Notes: generated by a model not told the origin, from the sequence alone. A DNA stretch of 64,000 nucleotides from Microvirga ossetica (GCF_002741015.1 NZ_CP016621.1:62001-126000), one strand, 5' to 3'. Positions 14,032 to 22,711 are shown, numbered from the stretch's first letter. Numbers and translations: made by a program.

Positions 14032-14730
14032 ATGACCGACGACACCGCAAATCCTGATCGGCACCGTCTGCGTCTCGTCGTGAGCAACGACGGGCCAATG
14101 GTCGCGTGTGATCCTCCGCAACCGTTTTCCGACGTGGACGAGGACAGAGAGCGTCGCGCCCTCGCGGTCCTCGACCGCTGGCGTGAGAAGGGCTTGAAGC
14201 CGACCACGCCGATCTACGACAGCCACGTCTATAAACCGCCGTCCCGGGCGCGGCTTGCCGTGATGCCCGACGAACCCGAGCGCGGGGACCGGGCCATCAA
14301 CTGGCTCCGCGACGAGGCCCGGTATCAGGAATCCTTGGCCGAGAACGCCCTCCGACAGTTTCAGAAGGCCGTCGCCGCCGATCCGGTCACGGCCATTGCC
14401 TGGTCCGACGACGCGCTCATGGCCGCTCCAGGCGTCCTCACATGGGGGAAGATCGCGGAGTGGTGCGAGAGCGAGGGCGATCTTGCGGCCGTTGACGCGA
14501 AGATCGTTGAGACGATCGAGAAGAAGGAGAGAGCGGCCGACAAGGGCTGGGTTTCGGCCGAAGGAATGCTTGGCGACTATCACCGCGTGTCCCTCTGCAT
14601 CCTCAAGGAAGTCCGTCACTTCATCTGGCTCCGGACGAACGAGGTCGTGGACGACAGCCTGGACGTAAGGGACGCGATGGAGCGACTGCATTCCATCGTC
14701 AGGAACATCTACACGCGGACGACAAGGTAG
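14032..14730 (+). CDS. hypothetical protein with WAD-like core
   Basis: A 232-aa soluble protein (MTDDTANPDRHRLRLVVSND). About residues 105-135 read KAVAADPVTAIAWSDDALMA then VLTWGKIAEW, matching DP.RA.EWAD...VW.EV of the WAD family. It also has an extra N-terminal ~95 residues and a KKERAADKGWVSAEG insertion. It may therefore be a longer member with an added domain. It is translated close behind 13707 and has a weak hairpin after the stop. Confidence 0.76.
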   Translation: MTDDTANPDRHRLRLVVSNDGPMVACDPPQPFSDVDEDRERRALAVLDRWREKGLKPTTPIYDSHVYKPPSRARLAVMPDEPERGDRAINWLRDEARYQESLAENALRQFQKAVAADPVTAIAWSDDALMAAPGVLTWGKIAEWCESEGDLAAVDAKIVETIEKKERAADKGWVSAEGMLGDYHRVSLCILKEVRHFIWLRTNEVVDDSLDVRDAMERLHSIVRNIYTRTTR

Positions 14731-14845
14731 GGGTCCGGAAGGATCTGGCTTCCCCCGAGCGACAGGATCGGTGCCAAGACGGCAATGGACCCGGCCCGGA
14801 ATCTCGGTATATCGAGCATCCGCTTGGTTCGATTGGGGAGCATGT

Positions 14846-15682
14846 GTGTTGAAGCCAGGATCTGACACGGAGTTGGAGAAGGAGCTGCGGCCTAAGCTGC
14901 TGGACGAATTCTCGCAGCATGTGTTGACCGGGGCGATGCGCGTCGTCCGCGACGAGAAAAATCCTATCCGCCTGAACCTATTCGCTGCGGCGGTGCGCGA
15001 GCTCTATAGCCACACGCTTCATCTGCTTGCCCCGGACGAGCGGGTCACGAAATGCTCTTGGTATAGACTCGAGCCAGGCACCAAGGGGCCGACTAGGGCG
15101 CAAAGGGCCAAGTTTGCGACCCAAGGGGGGCTATCGGATGAGTTCATTGCCGAGGTCGGCGTTGACGTTGAACACCTGCACCGGGCCGCGATTGATGCCA
15201 TCAACGAGTTGAACAAGTTCACCCACGTTCGCCCGGGAGTGATCGAACCGGACAAGGGAAAGGTCGAATCCTTTGTCTCGGAGGCGTTATCTGCGTTGAT
15301 CGGCCTTTTCGAGTCGTTCGCGGAGTGCAGTGAGGAAGTGTTGCACACGCTCCAGGACGCTATCGACCGGGCGGCCGTGGAAGCGTTCGTGCTTGAGACG
15401 ATACCGGAGGTGGACGAGCTTGCTACCCACCACTCTGTCGAGGAGGCTTACGTCGAGGACATGGCCATCACGGCGGTTACTGAAACAACGGTTCACTTCA
15501 AGCTTTCAGGCTCGTTGTCCGTGGAGCTCCAATGGGGTTCGAACTCGGATTGGCGGCGAGGCGATGGAGCAAAGATGCGCCAGAGCTTTCCATTCGAGAT
15601 GACGATGCAGTCATCCGTGGATGCCCTCACGAACTTTGACGAGGTTGTATTTCAGGTCGATACAAGCCGCTGGTATCAGTAG
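14846..15682 (+). CDS. possible pPIWI-associating-nuclease-like protein
   Basis: A 278-aa soluble protein. The GTG at 14846 is chosen because GGGGAGC lies just upstream; the GTG at 14771 is an alternative. Helical N-terminal segments include LFAAAVRELYSHTLHLLAPD, then KCSWYRLEPGTKGPTRAQR, AKFATQGGLSDEFIAEVG and a conserved-looking LNKFTHVRPG. This pattern recalls the predicted pPIWI-associating nuclease family from memory. That assignment is tentative, and no pPIWI-like partner lies in the window. A beta-rich C-terminal half (FKLSGSLSVELQWGSNSDW) completes it. It stands alone, convergent with the next gene, which fits an accessory or defence cargo gene. Confidence 0.6.
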   Translation: MLKPGSDTELEKELRPKLLDEFSQHVLTGAMRVVRDEKNPIRLNLFAAAVRELYSHTLHLLAPDERVTKCSWYRLEPGTKGPTRAQRAKFATQGGLSDEFIAEVGVDVEHLHRAAIDAINELNKFTHVRPGVIEPDKGKVESFVSEALSALIGLFESFAECSEEVLHTLQDAIDRAAVEAFVLETIPEVDELATHHSVEEAYVEDMAITAVTETTVHFKLSGSLSVELQWGSNSDWRRGDGAKMRQSFPFEMTMQSSVDALTNFDEVVFQVDTSRWYQ

Positions 15683-15698
15683 GCATCTCTTGCCACAT

Positions 15699-16247
15699 TC
15701 ATCCATTCACCGCCTCCGCTTTCTCGTTGCCGGCGAGCTCCAGTAGCCCGAGTCCGTCCAGGCGCGCCTTAATCTCGGCCAGCGTGACGGGCTTGTAGTC
15801 CCAACAGCACGTTCCAACGTCGATCGAGCGGCCTTGCGGCGGCAGATTGCCGTGGGAGTGACCGAAGAGGTGGTAGCTGCCGTATCTCGCTCGGTTCCAC
15901 GTCCGCTGTGCGTAATGGTGGAGGCAAACCAGGTCGTCGCCGTCCTTGATCTCCAGATACGGCTGCGAAGAGGCCCACTCCGTCATCCGGCGAACCGTGT
16001 TGTGGTCGTGGTTTCCCCAAATCAGGTGAATGTGGCCGTTCAGGCGTGGGAGGATTTCGGCAACGACCTTCGCCTTCCCCCACGCGAAGTCGCCCAGGTG
16101 GTAGACGGTATCGCGGGGACGGACGCGGGCATTCCAGCGTCGGATGATCTCCGCTTCCATTTCCTCGACCGAGACGAACGGCCGGCGGTCGTGGTGCAGG
16201 ATGGCGGCATGGCGGAAATGGGTGTCTGACGTGAAGAAGAGGGTCAT
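15699..16247 (-). CDS. calcineurin-like metallophosphoesterase
   Basis: A 182-aa compact metallophosphoesterase, predicted cytoplasmic and binding two metal ions. The ordered motifs are SDTHF (residues 7-11; Asp and His ligands), YHLGDFAWG (Asp ligand), WGNHDHN (Asn and His), a central CLHHYAQRTW and GHSHGN near residue 129. All ligands expected for the family are present, so it is probably active. The substrate cannot be told; small members of this kind are frequent on phages and plasmids. It is convergent with 14846 with only 16 bases between. Confidence 0.88.
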   Translation of the reverse strand: MTLFFTSDTHFRHAAILHHDRRPFVSVEEMEAEIIRRWNARVRPRDTVYHLGDFAWGKAKVVAEILPRLNGHIHLIWGNHDHNTVRRMTEWASSQPYLEIKDGDDLVCLHHYAQRTWNRARYGSYHLFGHSHGNLPPQGRSIDVGTCCWDYKPVTLAEIKARLDGLGLLELAGNEKAEAVNG

Positions 16248-16627
16248 CGCTCGTTCCTTCGGATTTCGAAAGGATGGAAAGGATTCGGAGTCCTTGCCGC
16301 GGCCTGACGAGCGATGCCCCGGGGATCACCGGGGATGCCTCACCGGACCAGCGGCCCCTTTATTCGAGCGATGCGAAGGCTTCCCGGACGCACGACGGCG
16401 GACAGGGCAGGGGCGGTGTCGCCCTTGGTCCTATGTTCCGTTCCCGTCGTCACGATTGCGTCTCTCCTGTTTGAAGCCGGGCTACTATCCCGGGCTCCGA
16501 TCCGTTTGTGAAGCCGGCAATTTTAGGATTTCGAGATCGTTCGACGCTCGACGTTTCGCCGGCGGTTGCAGTGAAAGCGCATTTTCGCACACGATCACTT
16601 ACGCACACATAACAAGGGGAGGGAGCC
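16248..16627. other. 380-base gap between divergent genes
   Basis: It holds the promoter region for the phosphoesterase (minus) and the tandem repeat C1 for 16628 (plus). A GC-rich dyad CCCCGG-GGATCA-CCGGGG sits near 16317-16334. No credible gene was seen in any frame. Confidence 0.6.
16583..16607 (+). promoter_or_regulatory. family-C tandem repeat (site C1)
   Basis: TTTCGCACA (16583-16591) and TTACGCACA (16599-16607) are spaced 16 bp apart, followed by CATAAC and AAGGGGAGGG before ATG 16628. Confidence 0.68.
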
Positions 16628-17053
16628 ATGTCGGGAATGAGAGCCATTAAGCCCGGAACGAAGCCGGAAGACGTTTTCTACGAGGCGCAGTGGGCCGGGA
16701 ATCTGGCCGGGGCGGCAGCGATCCTTCGGCCGGGAAAGAGTCCAAACCTCACGCTGGTCCGCGCGATGAATAACTTGGGCTTCGCGGAATATCGCGCAAC
16801 GTTCAACGGGGCTACACGTCCGGTTGCACCGTTCCTCAACACCTGGAACGCAGCCAGCACCGGGTTTCCCTGGGGCGAGGTCGTGATGGTTGACCGAGTG
16901 GCCTTCTTCCTCTCGACCGAGGAAATCCGGTCCTACCGGAAGCGGCTGCTGGAGATCGAGGCGGAAACGCAGTCGGAGTTGCAGGGGCGGAAGATCAAGC
17001 CAGCGGGAACCCCACGGAAGAGGACGAGGAACGTTACCAAACAAGCCGCCTGA
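16628..17053 (+). CDS. hypothetical protein
   Basis: A 141-aa soluble protein (MSGMRAIKPGTKPEDVFYEA). ATG follows AAGGGGAGGGAGCC. The central part (FPWGEVVMVDRVAFFLSTEE) looks folded. A basic C-terminal tail (GRKIKPAGTPRKRTRNVTKQ) ends in AA and could bind nucleic acid. No family is recognised. The element C1 upstream links it to the conjugation-type genes at 19095, 22708 and 31297. Confidence 0.76.
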   Translation: MSGMRAIKPGTKPEDVFYEAQWAGNLAGAAAILRPGKSPNLTLVRAMNNLGFAEYRATFNGATRPVAPFLNTWNAASTGFPWGEVVMVDRVAFFLSTEEIRSYRKRLLEIEAETQSELQGRKIKPAGTPRKRTRNVTKQAA

Positions 17054-17159
17054 CGACGACCGGAAGACCACCGGCGTTGCCGGCGGATTGGGGGGAAGGA
17101 AAAAGGAGTTTCTGGTTCAGAGGGTTAGGCTAAGTCCTGGGGATTCCAGGCAGATTTCG

Positions 17160-17209
17160 TTGACAGGGGGTATTACGCACCCTAATGTAGAGATAGTTCG
17201 AAGATCGAA
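17160..17209 (+). promoter_or_regulatory. family-A-like promoter (site A7)
   Basis: TTGACA (17160-17165), 17-bp spacer with GGGGGTATTACGCACCC, -10 TAATGT (17183-17188), the closest to consensus of the group. Leader hairpin TTCGA-AGA-TCGAA (17197-17209). Confidence 0.72.
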
Positions 17210-17222
17210 AGGGGTTCATGAC

Positions 17223-17618
17223 ATGACCATCGCAGCGCACACCGTTTCCCGACCTACCACCCGCAAGGTCATTCGCCAGGTCCCGCAGCAGAAGGGCGTG
17301 ATGCAGGCGGTTGGAGAGGCATACATCAAGACCATTCTCAAGGTCGCCCTTGGCCTCGGAGTTCTCTTCCTGCTCCTGGCGCAGACCAAGCTGGTTTTCG
17401 ACGTTGTTTCCGTGTTCTTCCCGGGCCTCATGCTGGCTGGTATCGGCATGGCAATCCGCGGAGAGGGTGGCCTCCTGCGTAACTTCTTCGGCCTTCCGGT
17501 GGTTGGCCTCGGCACCCTGTTAATGGTCTACGCCTTCGTGAACCCGCTGACGGGACGTGGAATCGACTACTTCATCTACGCGTCGGGCTTCGACCGCTTC
17601 GTCTACTCGTTCTTCTGA
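17223..17618 (+). CDS. integral membrane protein
   Basis: A 131-aa protein (MTIAAHTVSRPTTRKVIRQV). A basic cytoplasmic N-terminus of ~35 residues is followed by hydrophobic spans at about 40-60 (ILKVALGLGVLFLLLAQTKL), 62-80 (FDVVSVFFPGLMLAGIGMAI), 90-110 (FFGLPVVGLGTLLMVYAF) and a final aromatic segment. ATG follows AAAGGGGTTCATGAC. No family is recognised. A terminator follows at 17666. Confidence 0.78.
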   Translation: MTIAAHTVSRPTTRKVIRQVPQQKGVMQAVGEAYIKTILKVALGLGVLFLLLAQTKLVFDVVSVFFPGLMLAGIGMAIRGEGGLLRNFFGLPVVGLGTLLMVYAFVNPLTGRGIDYFIYASGFDRFVYSFF

Positions 17619-17665
17619 TCGCCTGACGACACCGCTCCTTTCGAACGCGTTCTTGCGCCGCCTTG

Positions 17666-17694
17666 CCCTCGGGTCCGTCCCCGGGGGTTTTTCT
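17666..17694 (+). terminator. intrinsic terminator
   Basis: CCCTCGGG-N6-CCCGGGGG, with one G-U, is followed by TTTTTCTTTG. Confidence 0.8.
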
Positions 17695-17766
17695 TTGCCC
17701 TGCGTTCTTCCTTCCTATCCCCCTCTCGATCCGAAGGATCGTCCCTTTCAGTGACCGATTCCTAGT

Positions 17767-17809
17767 GTGAGGCGACCCATAGGAATCCTATATGAGCCAC
17801 CTGACGGTT
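17767..17809. repeat. dispersed dyad element, copy 2 (inverted)
   Basis: GTGAGGCGACCCATAGGAAT continues to CCTATATGAGCCACCTGACGGT. The first 22 bases are the exact reverse complement of 7283-7304. The core ATAGGA-A-TCCTAT is a perfect dyad. A hairpin GATCC-TTC-GGATC and a polypurine tract flank it on the opposite strand, as in copies 1 and 3. Confidence 0.7.
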
Positions 17810-17892
17810 CCGCGCGTCGGGCGCGTCTCCGGATTGACAAGGGCGTTTCCTGCCGCCACCTCCAGTCAACAAGGACGACGTGGGGGCAATCA

Positions 17893-18984
17893 GTGATCGT
17901 TGAACGGCAGACGTGCGTTTTCTGCGGCGAGAAGCCGAGGGACAAAAACCGCGAACACATGCTCCCGATGTGGCTCCTTGAACTCACCGGGGATCCGAGG
18001 AGGACGGTCACGATGGGAACCGACTACTCTCGGGGGAAGGAGGTCCGGTTCTCCTGGAACGGGTTGGTCGTCCCGGCTTGCAAGGAATGCAATGGGGAAT
18101 ACTCCCGGCTCGAAACCCGCGCGAAGGAGGTCGTCGGGCGGCTCTTGAAACGAGAGGCCGTGGCCGCTCGGGATTACGTCACGCTGCTCGATTGGCTTGA
18201 CAAGGTAAGGACCGGACTCTGGATCAACTACCACCTCATCCAGAACCACCCGGTCGAGGTGTCGCCCAACTTCTACGTCAACCAGAGGGTCGGACAAAAG
18301 GACCGGATGCTTGCGATCTACCCGCTCCAGGACCATCCGGACGGACTGAACGCGTTCGGCGTGAACTCGCTGGTCTTCGCGGAGATGCCGAGTTGCTTCA
18401 TGTTAAGGATCAACGACCTCTTGCTCCTGAACGCGTCTACGGATTTCGCATACTCCCACGGATGCGGATTTCCCCATCCGGCCACAATCACGAAGCTTGC
18501 CGGCGGCGAGAACGCCGGAAGGCTCCTGCTCGAAGGGTTGAGCTACGATCACAAGGTCAAGTCGCGCATCTCTGATTTCGATCTCATCAAGCCGTCCGTG
18601 TGGTTGTTCCAACCGATCATGCTCCCGGACGACAGTCCCCGCTGGCGCGGCGGCTATTGGGGCGTGACCGGGACGGACAGCTTCCTTGCGACGCACAGCG
18701 ATCCCGAGTTCCCGGGGCAGGGAATCCTATTCCGCCAGTTCGAGGATCGGGTTGTGCCGCTCTTCGACCCTTCGCAAGCGATCGAGTTCGACGGGATAAC
18801 GGGTAGCGACAGACGGCCAGCCAAGGAAATCATCGCGCAGACGTATGAGTATCAAGTCCACCTCTTCCGCAAGTTCCCGTTCGATACGAGCGACGGCGAC
18901 GACCGGACCGAGGCCGATCAGGAATATGAGCGGATGATGATTGAAAGCACCCTCCGGTTTGCGGAGTTCTACCGCTCCCAATAG
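17893..18984 (+). CDS. HNH-like zinc-binding protein
   Basis: A 363-aa protein beginning at GTG 17893 (GTGATCGTTGAACGG). The upstream extension runs through the dyad element and is unlikely to be coding. The N-terminus has CVFCGEKPRDKNREHMLPMW, then VVPACKECNGEYSRLE. This CxxC..EH(M/I)LP..CxxCN arrangement is typical of HNH endonuclease-like folds with structural zinc, and the His of REHM is the likely catalytic residue. The remaining ~290 residues are unassigned, with W-rich segments. It is a single gene next to a dyad element, which fits accessory cargo, perhaps defence. Active nuclease function is inferred, not shown. Confidence 0.65.
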   Translation: MIVERQTCVFCGEKPRDKNREHMLPMWLLELTGDPRRTVTMGTDYSRGKEVRFSWNGLVVPACKECNGEYSRLETRAKEVVGRLLKREAVAARDYVTLLDWLDKVRTGLWINYHLIQNHPVEVSPNFYVNQRVGQKDRMLAIYPLQDHPDGLNAFGVNSLVFAEMPSCFMLRINDLLLLNASTDFAYSHGCGFPHPATITKLAGGENAGRLLLEGLSYDHKVKSRISDFDLIKPSVWLFQPIMLPDDSPRWRGGYWGVTGTDSFLATHSDPEFPGQGILFRQFEDRVVPLFDPSQAIEFDGITGSDRRPAKEIIAQTYEYQVHLFRKFPFDTSDGDDRTEADQEYERMMIESTLRFAEFYRSQ

Positions 18985-19046
18985 CGGCAACTGTCCCCGG
19001 CTCGAACCCGCGCCCGCATTCCCGCCGGCTCTTTACATGGAAGGAC

Positions 19047-19072
19047 ATACGCACACACCATCGTTTCGCACA
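19047..19072 (+). promoter_or_regulatory. family-C tandem repeat (site C2)
   Basis: ATACGCACA (19047-19055) and TTTCGCACA (19064-19072), 17 bp apart, followed by CACTAAGAAGGGGAGGG and ATG 19095. Confidence 0.68.
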
Positions 19073-19094
19073 CACTAAGAAGGGGAGGGCCACG

Positions 19095-19604
19095 ATGGTA
19101 GGGAAATGGGTAGCGAGACTGACGGCTGCGGACGAGCCGATCAACTGGGTCAAGTCGATCTTCGGCAATACGAAGATGCAGATTGATCTGACCAAGGCGA
19201 CGTTTAAGCGGGCGACGACCGCCAAGCGTCCCATCGAGGCTCCGGAAGGAACCCCGGAGGAACGCTGGCTGTATGTGGCCGCTCACGAAGGCTACACCGA
19301 GAAGGACATTATGCAGGGAGTGGAGAAGTCCTGGGCCAATTTCTGGTTCCTGGGCGCAATCGCCGTCGCCTACGTTCTCATCTCCTACAAGGTGGGGTCC
19401 TGGTGGCCGTTCTACGCCCTCACATGGTTCCCGATGCTCTTCATGCTTAAGGAAGCACTCTCAAATTGGACCATGCGCCGGGGCCGCGTGGAAGAGTTCA
19501 AGGTCTTCCTGAGCTCGCCCCGGGATTGGCTTCCCCGCAGCAAACCCGAGGTCATCAGGCTCCCGACGAAGACGAAGAGGAAGCCGACACCCAGCCCAAA
19601 CTGA
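19095..19604 (+). CDS. membrane protein, possible TraX/IcmV-like conjugation component
   Basis: A 169-aa protein. A soluble N-terminal ~75 residues (INWVKSIFGNTKMQIDLTKA) is followed by two close membrane helices at about residues 80-97 (FWFLGAIAVAYVLISYKV) and 100-120 (WWPFYALTWFPMLFMLKEAL), then a basic C-terminal tail (RLPTKTKRKPTPSPN). Length and topology match IcmV of type IVB systems and TraX of I-type plasmids. The DotA/TraY gene is the convergent neighbour. No diagnostic motif supports homology, so this is context-based. ATG follows AAGGGGAGGGCCACG. Confidence 0.62.
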   Translation: MVGKWVARLTAADEPINWVKSIFGNTKMQIDLTKATFKRATTAKRPIEAPEGTPEERWLYVAAHEGYTEKDIMQGVEKSWANFWFLGAIAVAYVLISYKVGSWWPFYALTWFPMLFMLKEALSNWTMRRGRVEEFKVFLSSPRDWLPRSKPEVIRLPTKTKRKPTPSPN

Positions 19605-19628
19605 CCATCACCGCGATCGAGGCAACGA

Positions 19629-19653
19629 AAAGGGGGGGCGAAAGCCTCCCCTT
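19629..19653. terminator. bidirectional terminator between convergent genes
   Basis: AAGGGGGGGC-GAAA-GCCTCCCCTT lies between the stops at 19604 and 19677. On the minus strand the stem is followed by TTTTCG. Confidence 0.75.
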
Positions 19654-19676
19654 CAACGTTTCCGGCTTCTGCCAGA

Positions 19677-21836
19677 TCAGGTGCGCTTGCGGGACATGAC
19701 GCGATCCAGCTTGCCACGGCGTTCCTGCTCCAGCCTGTCCTTCTTCGCATCCTCGTTGGCCTTGTGACCCGCGCCGAGGCTTCCAGTGACCTGATTTCCG
19801 CCCTGCTGGTTGATGCTGGCGAGGCCACCGATGGTCGTGTTGGCACCATCCTCACCGAAGCCCTGGAGGCGCGACCCGACGTATTCCATCGCCATGTAGG
19901 GAACGCGCATGATGAGCCCGTAGAGCCTCATCCTGACGTGCCACTTGAGATAGAGATAGATCGCGTAGCTGACCAACAGCCCCGAGATGGTGTTCAGAGA
20001 CCCCCCGGACTGACCAGCGAAGGCCAGCGGGAAAATCTTGTTGATGAAGTTCTGGAGCGGCACATCGAGCATAAGCGCGAGGCCGTAGCCGAGCATCATC
20101 AGAGGCGGGTGCAGCATGACGTTGAGAAGCATGATGCTACCTGCCTTGTGCGGTCCGTCGAAGAAGTCCTTGCCCTCCATGCGGATAAAGAGGAACGCCC
20201 AAATCGAGGCCGCGATGGTCGCCGTGGCAACCATGAGAAGCCATCCGAGGAAGCCGAAGATCACATGGATCACCGGGATCATGGGAAGGATGTGGGCGTT
20301 CAGGACACCGATGATCCAGACGAACTTGATGATCGCCAGGATGAGCGGGGTCAGGAACGTGACCGGGCCATCGGCACCGAGGGAGTCGGAGGCCAAGTTG
20401 TGCGTCAGGATGGTCGCCGCTGCAAGGAGGGCAACCGTGTTCTCCGTGGCGATGACCACGATGTTGCCGAACTGGATCGAGTCGCCCGTGGGATCGTTGG
20501 ACGGGTTCTTGCCGATCGAAATGGCGTACTCCATGAGCGGACGGCTCAACTTCGCCAGTCCCTTGGCAAGCCAATTCATCGACTCGTCGCCGGCAAACGC
20601 GAGGTCGTTCGCGGAAAGCCCCACGCCCTCGGATTCGATCTTGATCTGCTCGTCTAGGACTTCGAAGACCAGTTTCATCTGGGCCCCGAAGCTCTTCCAG
20701 GTGGTCCGGTTCGGCTCCCTGTAGGCGGGCTTTTCGCCAGCCAAGTTAGCCGTCAGGGCTCCGGCCTGAACGAGCGCGCGCGGGTAGACCGCCATTGCGA
20801 CCCAGCCCTGGTCCTTGATGTTCTCAACCAGCTTCTCCCGGACGGCGGCGTTCACCTTTGAGGTTTCCTCCGCCGCAGCCGCGATGACTGCCGCGTCGTA
20901 GGTGTCACCGGCCTTCTTGATGACCGGGGCGACGTGCGCCTTGAGGTAGCCGTTTTCGAGCATCGCCTTCACCTGGATCGGCTCGGCCTTGTCCCCGGCG
21001 ACCACGTTCTCTTCGCGGGCATCGCCGTGGGTTCCGAGGCCGTTCCCGTAGAGTTCGACGTAAGCCTGAGCGATGGAGCCTCCGACCTGACCAGCGCCTT
21101 CCGTTCCCGTCCGGACTGAGCCGATAACGGATTTGACGGCCTCATACCGCTTCGTCTCGAAGCCAGTTTCCGTCTTCGGCATGTTGATAGTGATCGCGCC
21201 GCACTCCGGGCCGTAATCCCACCGCTTGCCGTCAACCAGAATGCCCTTCACGTCCTCACCGCCGACCGGGGGCAGCGGACGGAAGTATCGGTTCGCCGTG
21301 TCGCCGAATGGCATCCACACCTTCTCCACCTTGGCGTTGAAGACGGTGCGGCACACCTCACCACGGACGATCTTGAGGACGAGTTCGTGACCGCCGATCT
21401 CCGTGTTTGCGATCGGCTTTCCCTCCTTGACGGTCTGATCGACCTGGATGAGAGCGACCATGTTCCCCATGTTCGTTCCGACCCGCGTGTGAAGATGGAC
21501 AAGCATCTGCGCCCCGTTTAGTCCGAAAAAGATCGGAACGAGGGACGCGAAGCCGAACGCGATACGGAGCGGCCCGTAGATGTTGTTGAACTCCTTGCCG
21601 CCTACATAGCCCGACCTCGCGGATTGAACGAGGAAGTGCATGACGTAGTAGGACAGGAAGATCATCGCCACGATGCAGAGTGCGGCGTTGAAATAGAACG
21701 ACGCCATCGTGAACGGGGTGTATTGTCCCGACGGATAAATCGTCGTGATGAATTGCCAAGCGATGTCGTTCTGTCCCGGCTGCGCCAGGAGGTCGATTGG
21801 TTTCGGCTCGTATTGGCCGAGTGCGTCAAAGGCCAT
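19677..21836 (-). CDS. traY: DotA/TraY-type type IVB conjugation membrane protein
   Basis: A 719-aa polytopic inner-membrane protein of the DotA/TraY family, which takes part in the type IVB/I-type conjugative translocation complex. A first membrane span at about residues 47-70 (SFYFNAALCIVAMIFLSYYV) and a second about 90-113 (FGFASLVPIFFGLNGAQMLV) are followed by a long periplasmic loop of ~320 residues. A C-terminal bundle of several spans follows (ALLAAATILTHNLAS, ILAIIKFVWIIGVL, IFGFLGWLLMVATATIAASI, IMLLNVMLHPPLMMLGYGLA). The FNNIYGPLRIAFGFASLVP and FGFLGWLL regions are typical of DotA. The length is less than Legionella DotA (~1050 aa) and near plasmid TraY (~745 aa). It ends an operon of four membrane proteins read from site C3. 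Confidence 0.82.
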   Translation of the reverse strand: MAFDALGQYEPKPIDLLAQPGQNDIAWQFITTIYPSGQYTPFTMASFYFNAALCIVAMIFLSYYVMHFLVQSARSGYVGGKEFNNIYGPLRIAFGFASLVPIFFGLNGAQMLVHLHTRVGTNMGNMVALIQVDQTVKEGKPIANTEIGGHELVLKIVRGEVCRTVFNAKVEKVWMPFGDTANRYFRPLPPVGGEDVKGILVDGKRWDYGPECGAITINMPKTETGFETKRYEAVKSVIGSVRTGTEGAGQVGGSIAQAYVELYGNGLGTHGDAREENVVAGDKAEPIQVKAMLENGYLKAHVAPVIKKAGDTYDAAVIAAAAEETSKVNAAVREKLVENIKDQGWVAMAVYPRALVQAGALTANLAGEKPAYREPNRTTWKSFGAQMKLVFEVLDEQIKIESEGVGLSANDLAFAGDESMNWLAKGLAKLSRPLMEYAISIGKNPSNDPTGDSIQFGNIVVIATENTVALLAAATILTHNLASDSLGADGPVTFLTPLILAIIKFVWIIGVLNAHILPMIPVIHVIFGFLGWLLMVATATIAASIWAFLFIRMEGKDFFDGPHKAGSIMLLNVMLHPPLMMLGYGLALMLDVPLQNFINKIFPLAFAGQSGGSLNTISGLLVSYAIYLYLKWHVRMRLYGLIMRVPYMAMEYVGSRLQGFGEDGANTTIGGLASINQQGGNQVTGSLGAGHKANEDAKKDRLEQERRGKLDRVMSRKRT

Positions 21837-21956
21837 TGGTCCCCCCTTTCGTTTGCCGCTTGCGCGGCGGTGTCATTGAGTCCTTCGTTTCCCTCCGTTC
21901 CCGGACGCTTCCCCAAAGAGCGGGACGCGCCCTAGCAAGTCACAACCCCCTACCGC

Positions 21957-22160
21957 TCAACCCGCCTCCCTTCGGGCATTATGGACGACCTCCCACATCC
22001 AGAGGCCGATGCCGGCGACGACGACGGCCAGTGCCGTGCTGGCGGGATCACCGAACTCCATCGGCTTCCCGAGTTCCATCAAGGCCACGCCGTAGAGCGC
22101 GAGGCCCGTCAGAAGGATTCCAATGCGGCTCTTGGCCGAGTGCTTGAGTGCGTGGATCAT
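21957..22160 (-). CDS. small membrane protein upstream of traY
   Basis: A 67-aa protein (MIHALKHSAKSRIGILLTGL) with two predicted membrane helices (GILLTGLALYGVALMEL and TALAVVVAGIGLWMWEVV). Its start overlaps the stop of the upstream gene (ATGA). It is probably part of the conjugation membrane complex by context; no homology is recognised. A gap of 120 bases separates it from traY. Confidence 0.75.
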   Translation of the reverse strand: MIHALKHSAKSRIGILLTGLALYGVALMELGKPMEFGDPASTALAVVVAGIGLWMWEVVHNARREAG

Positions 22161-22711
22161 GCGACACCTCCCTTGAGTTTGAGCGAGGCCGTCCCGGGAA
22201 TGAGACGACGACGGACTGCGGAAGCGAGACGGCCCATGCAGAGGACGGCGAGGCCGAAGAGCGAGTTGGCCGCGAACACCGCGAACGGCAGGATTAGGAC
22301 CGAGAAACCCAGCACATAGTCGGCCAGTGCGGGCGTGGTATCGAGTGCGAGAGTCCCGGCTTCCTTGCGGCTCACGGTGTCGATAACGACCATCCCGTTG
22401 TAGACGAGGGAGGCCGTCATGGCAGCGAACAGGCCGAGAGAGGCCAGCACGACACCGCGCCACCGACGCTTGCGAAGCGGACGGCCGAACATGCGGCGGA
22501 TCGTCCACTCGCCAATGATTGCGAGCCCGAGGAACCCGAAGAGGACGGCCACCAGAAGGTCGCCGTTCGCCATCGTGTCCGTGATCGCGCCCTGCCAGGA
22601 CTTGAAGCTACCGACGATCCGGAACGCGGCCCATACGTGCATCACGGCAATCAGGAAGAGCAGGGATGCCGTGCCAGTCACGTAGGCGAGGAACTTGAGA
22701 AGCTTCCTCAT
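22157..22711 (-). CDS. polytopic membrane protein in traY operon
   Basis: A 184-aa protein (MRKLLKFLAYVTGTASLLFL) with about four membrane spans: residues 8-28, 52-70 (LLVAVLFGFLGLAIIGEW), 86-105 (GVVLASLGLFAAMTASLVYN) and 130-160 (VLGFSVLILPFAVFAANSLF). Its start overlaps the stop of the upstream gene and its stop overlaps the next start, both ATGA. The tight coupling argues for a complex of fixed stoichiometry. Function unassigned. Confidence 0.78.
   Translation of the reverse strand: MRKLLKFLAYVTGTASLLFLIAVMHVWAAFRIVGSFKSWQGAITDTMANGDLLVAVLFGFLGLAIIGEWTIRRMFGRPLRKRRWRGVVLASLGLFAAMTASLVYNGMVVIDTVSRKEAGTLALDTTPALADYVLGFSVLILPFAVFAANSLFGLAVLCMGRLASAVRRRLIPGTASLKLKGGVA

Noticed and set aside
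19764..20657. 297-aa plus-strand reading frame opposite traY
   Set aside because: It is the antisense shadow of a gene with clear membrane-protein coding. Composition is Arg/Asp/Glu-rich without domains.
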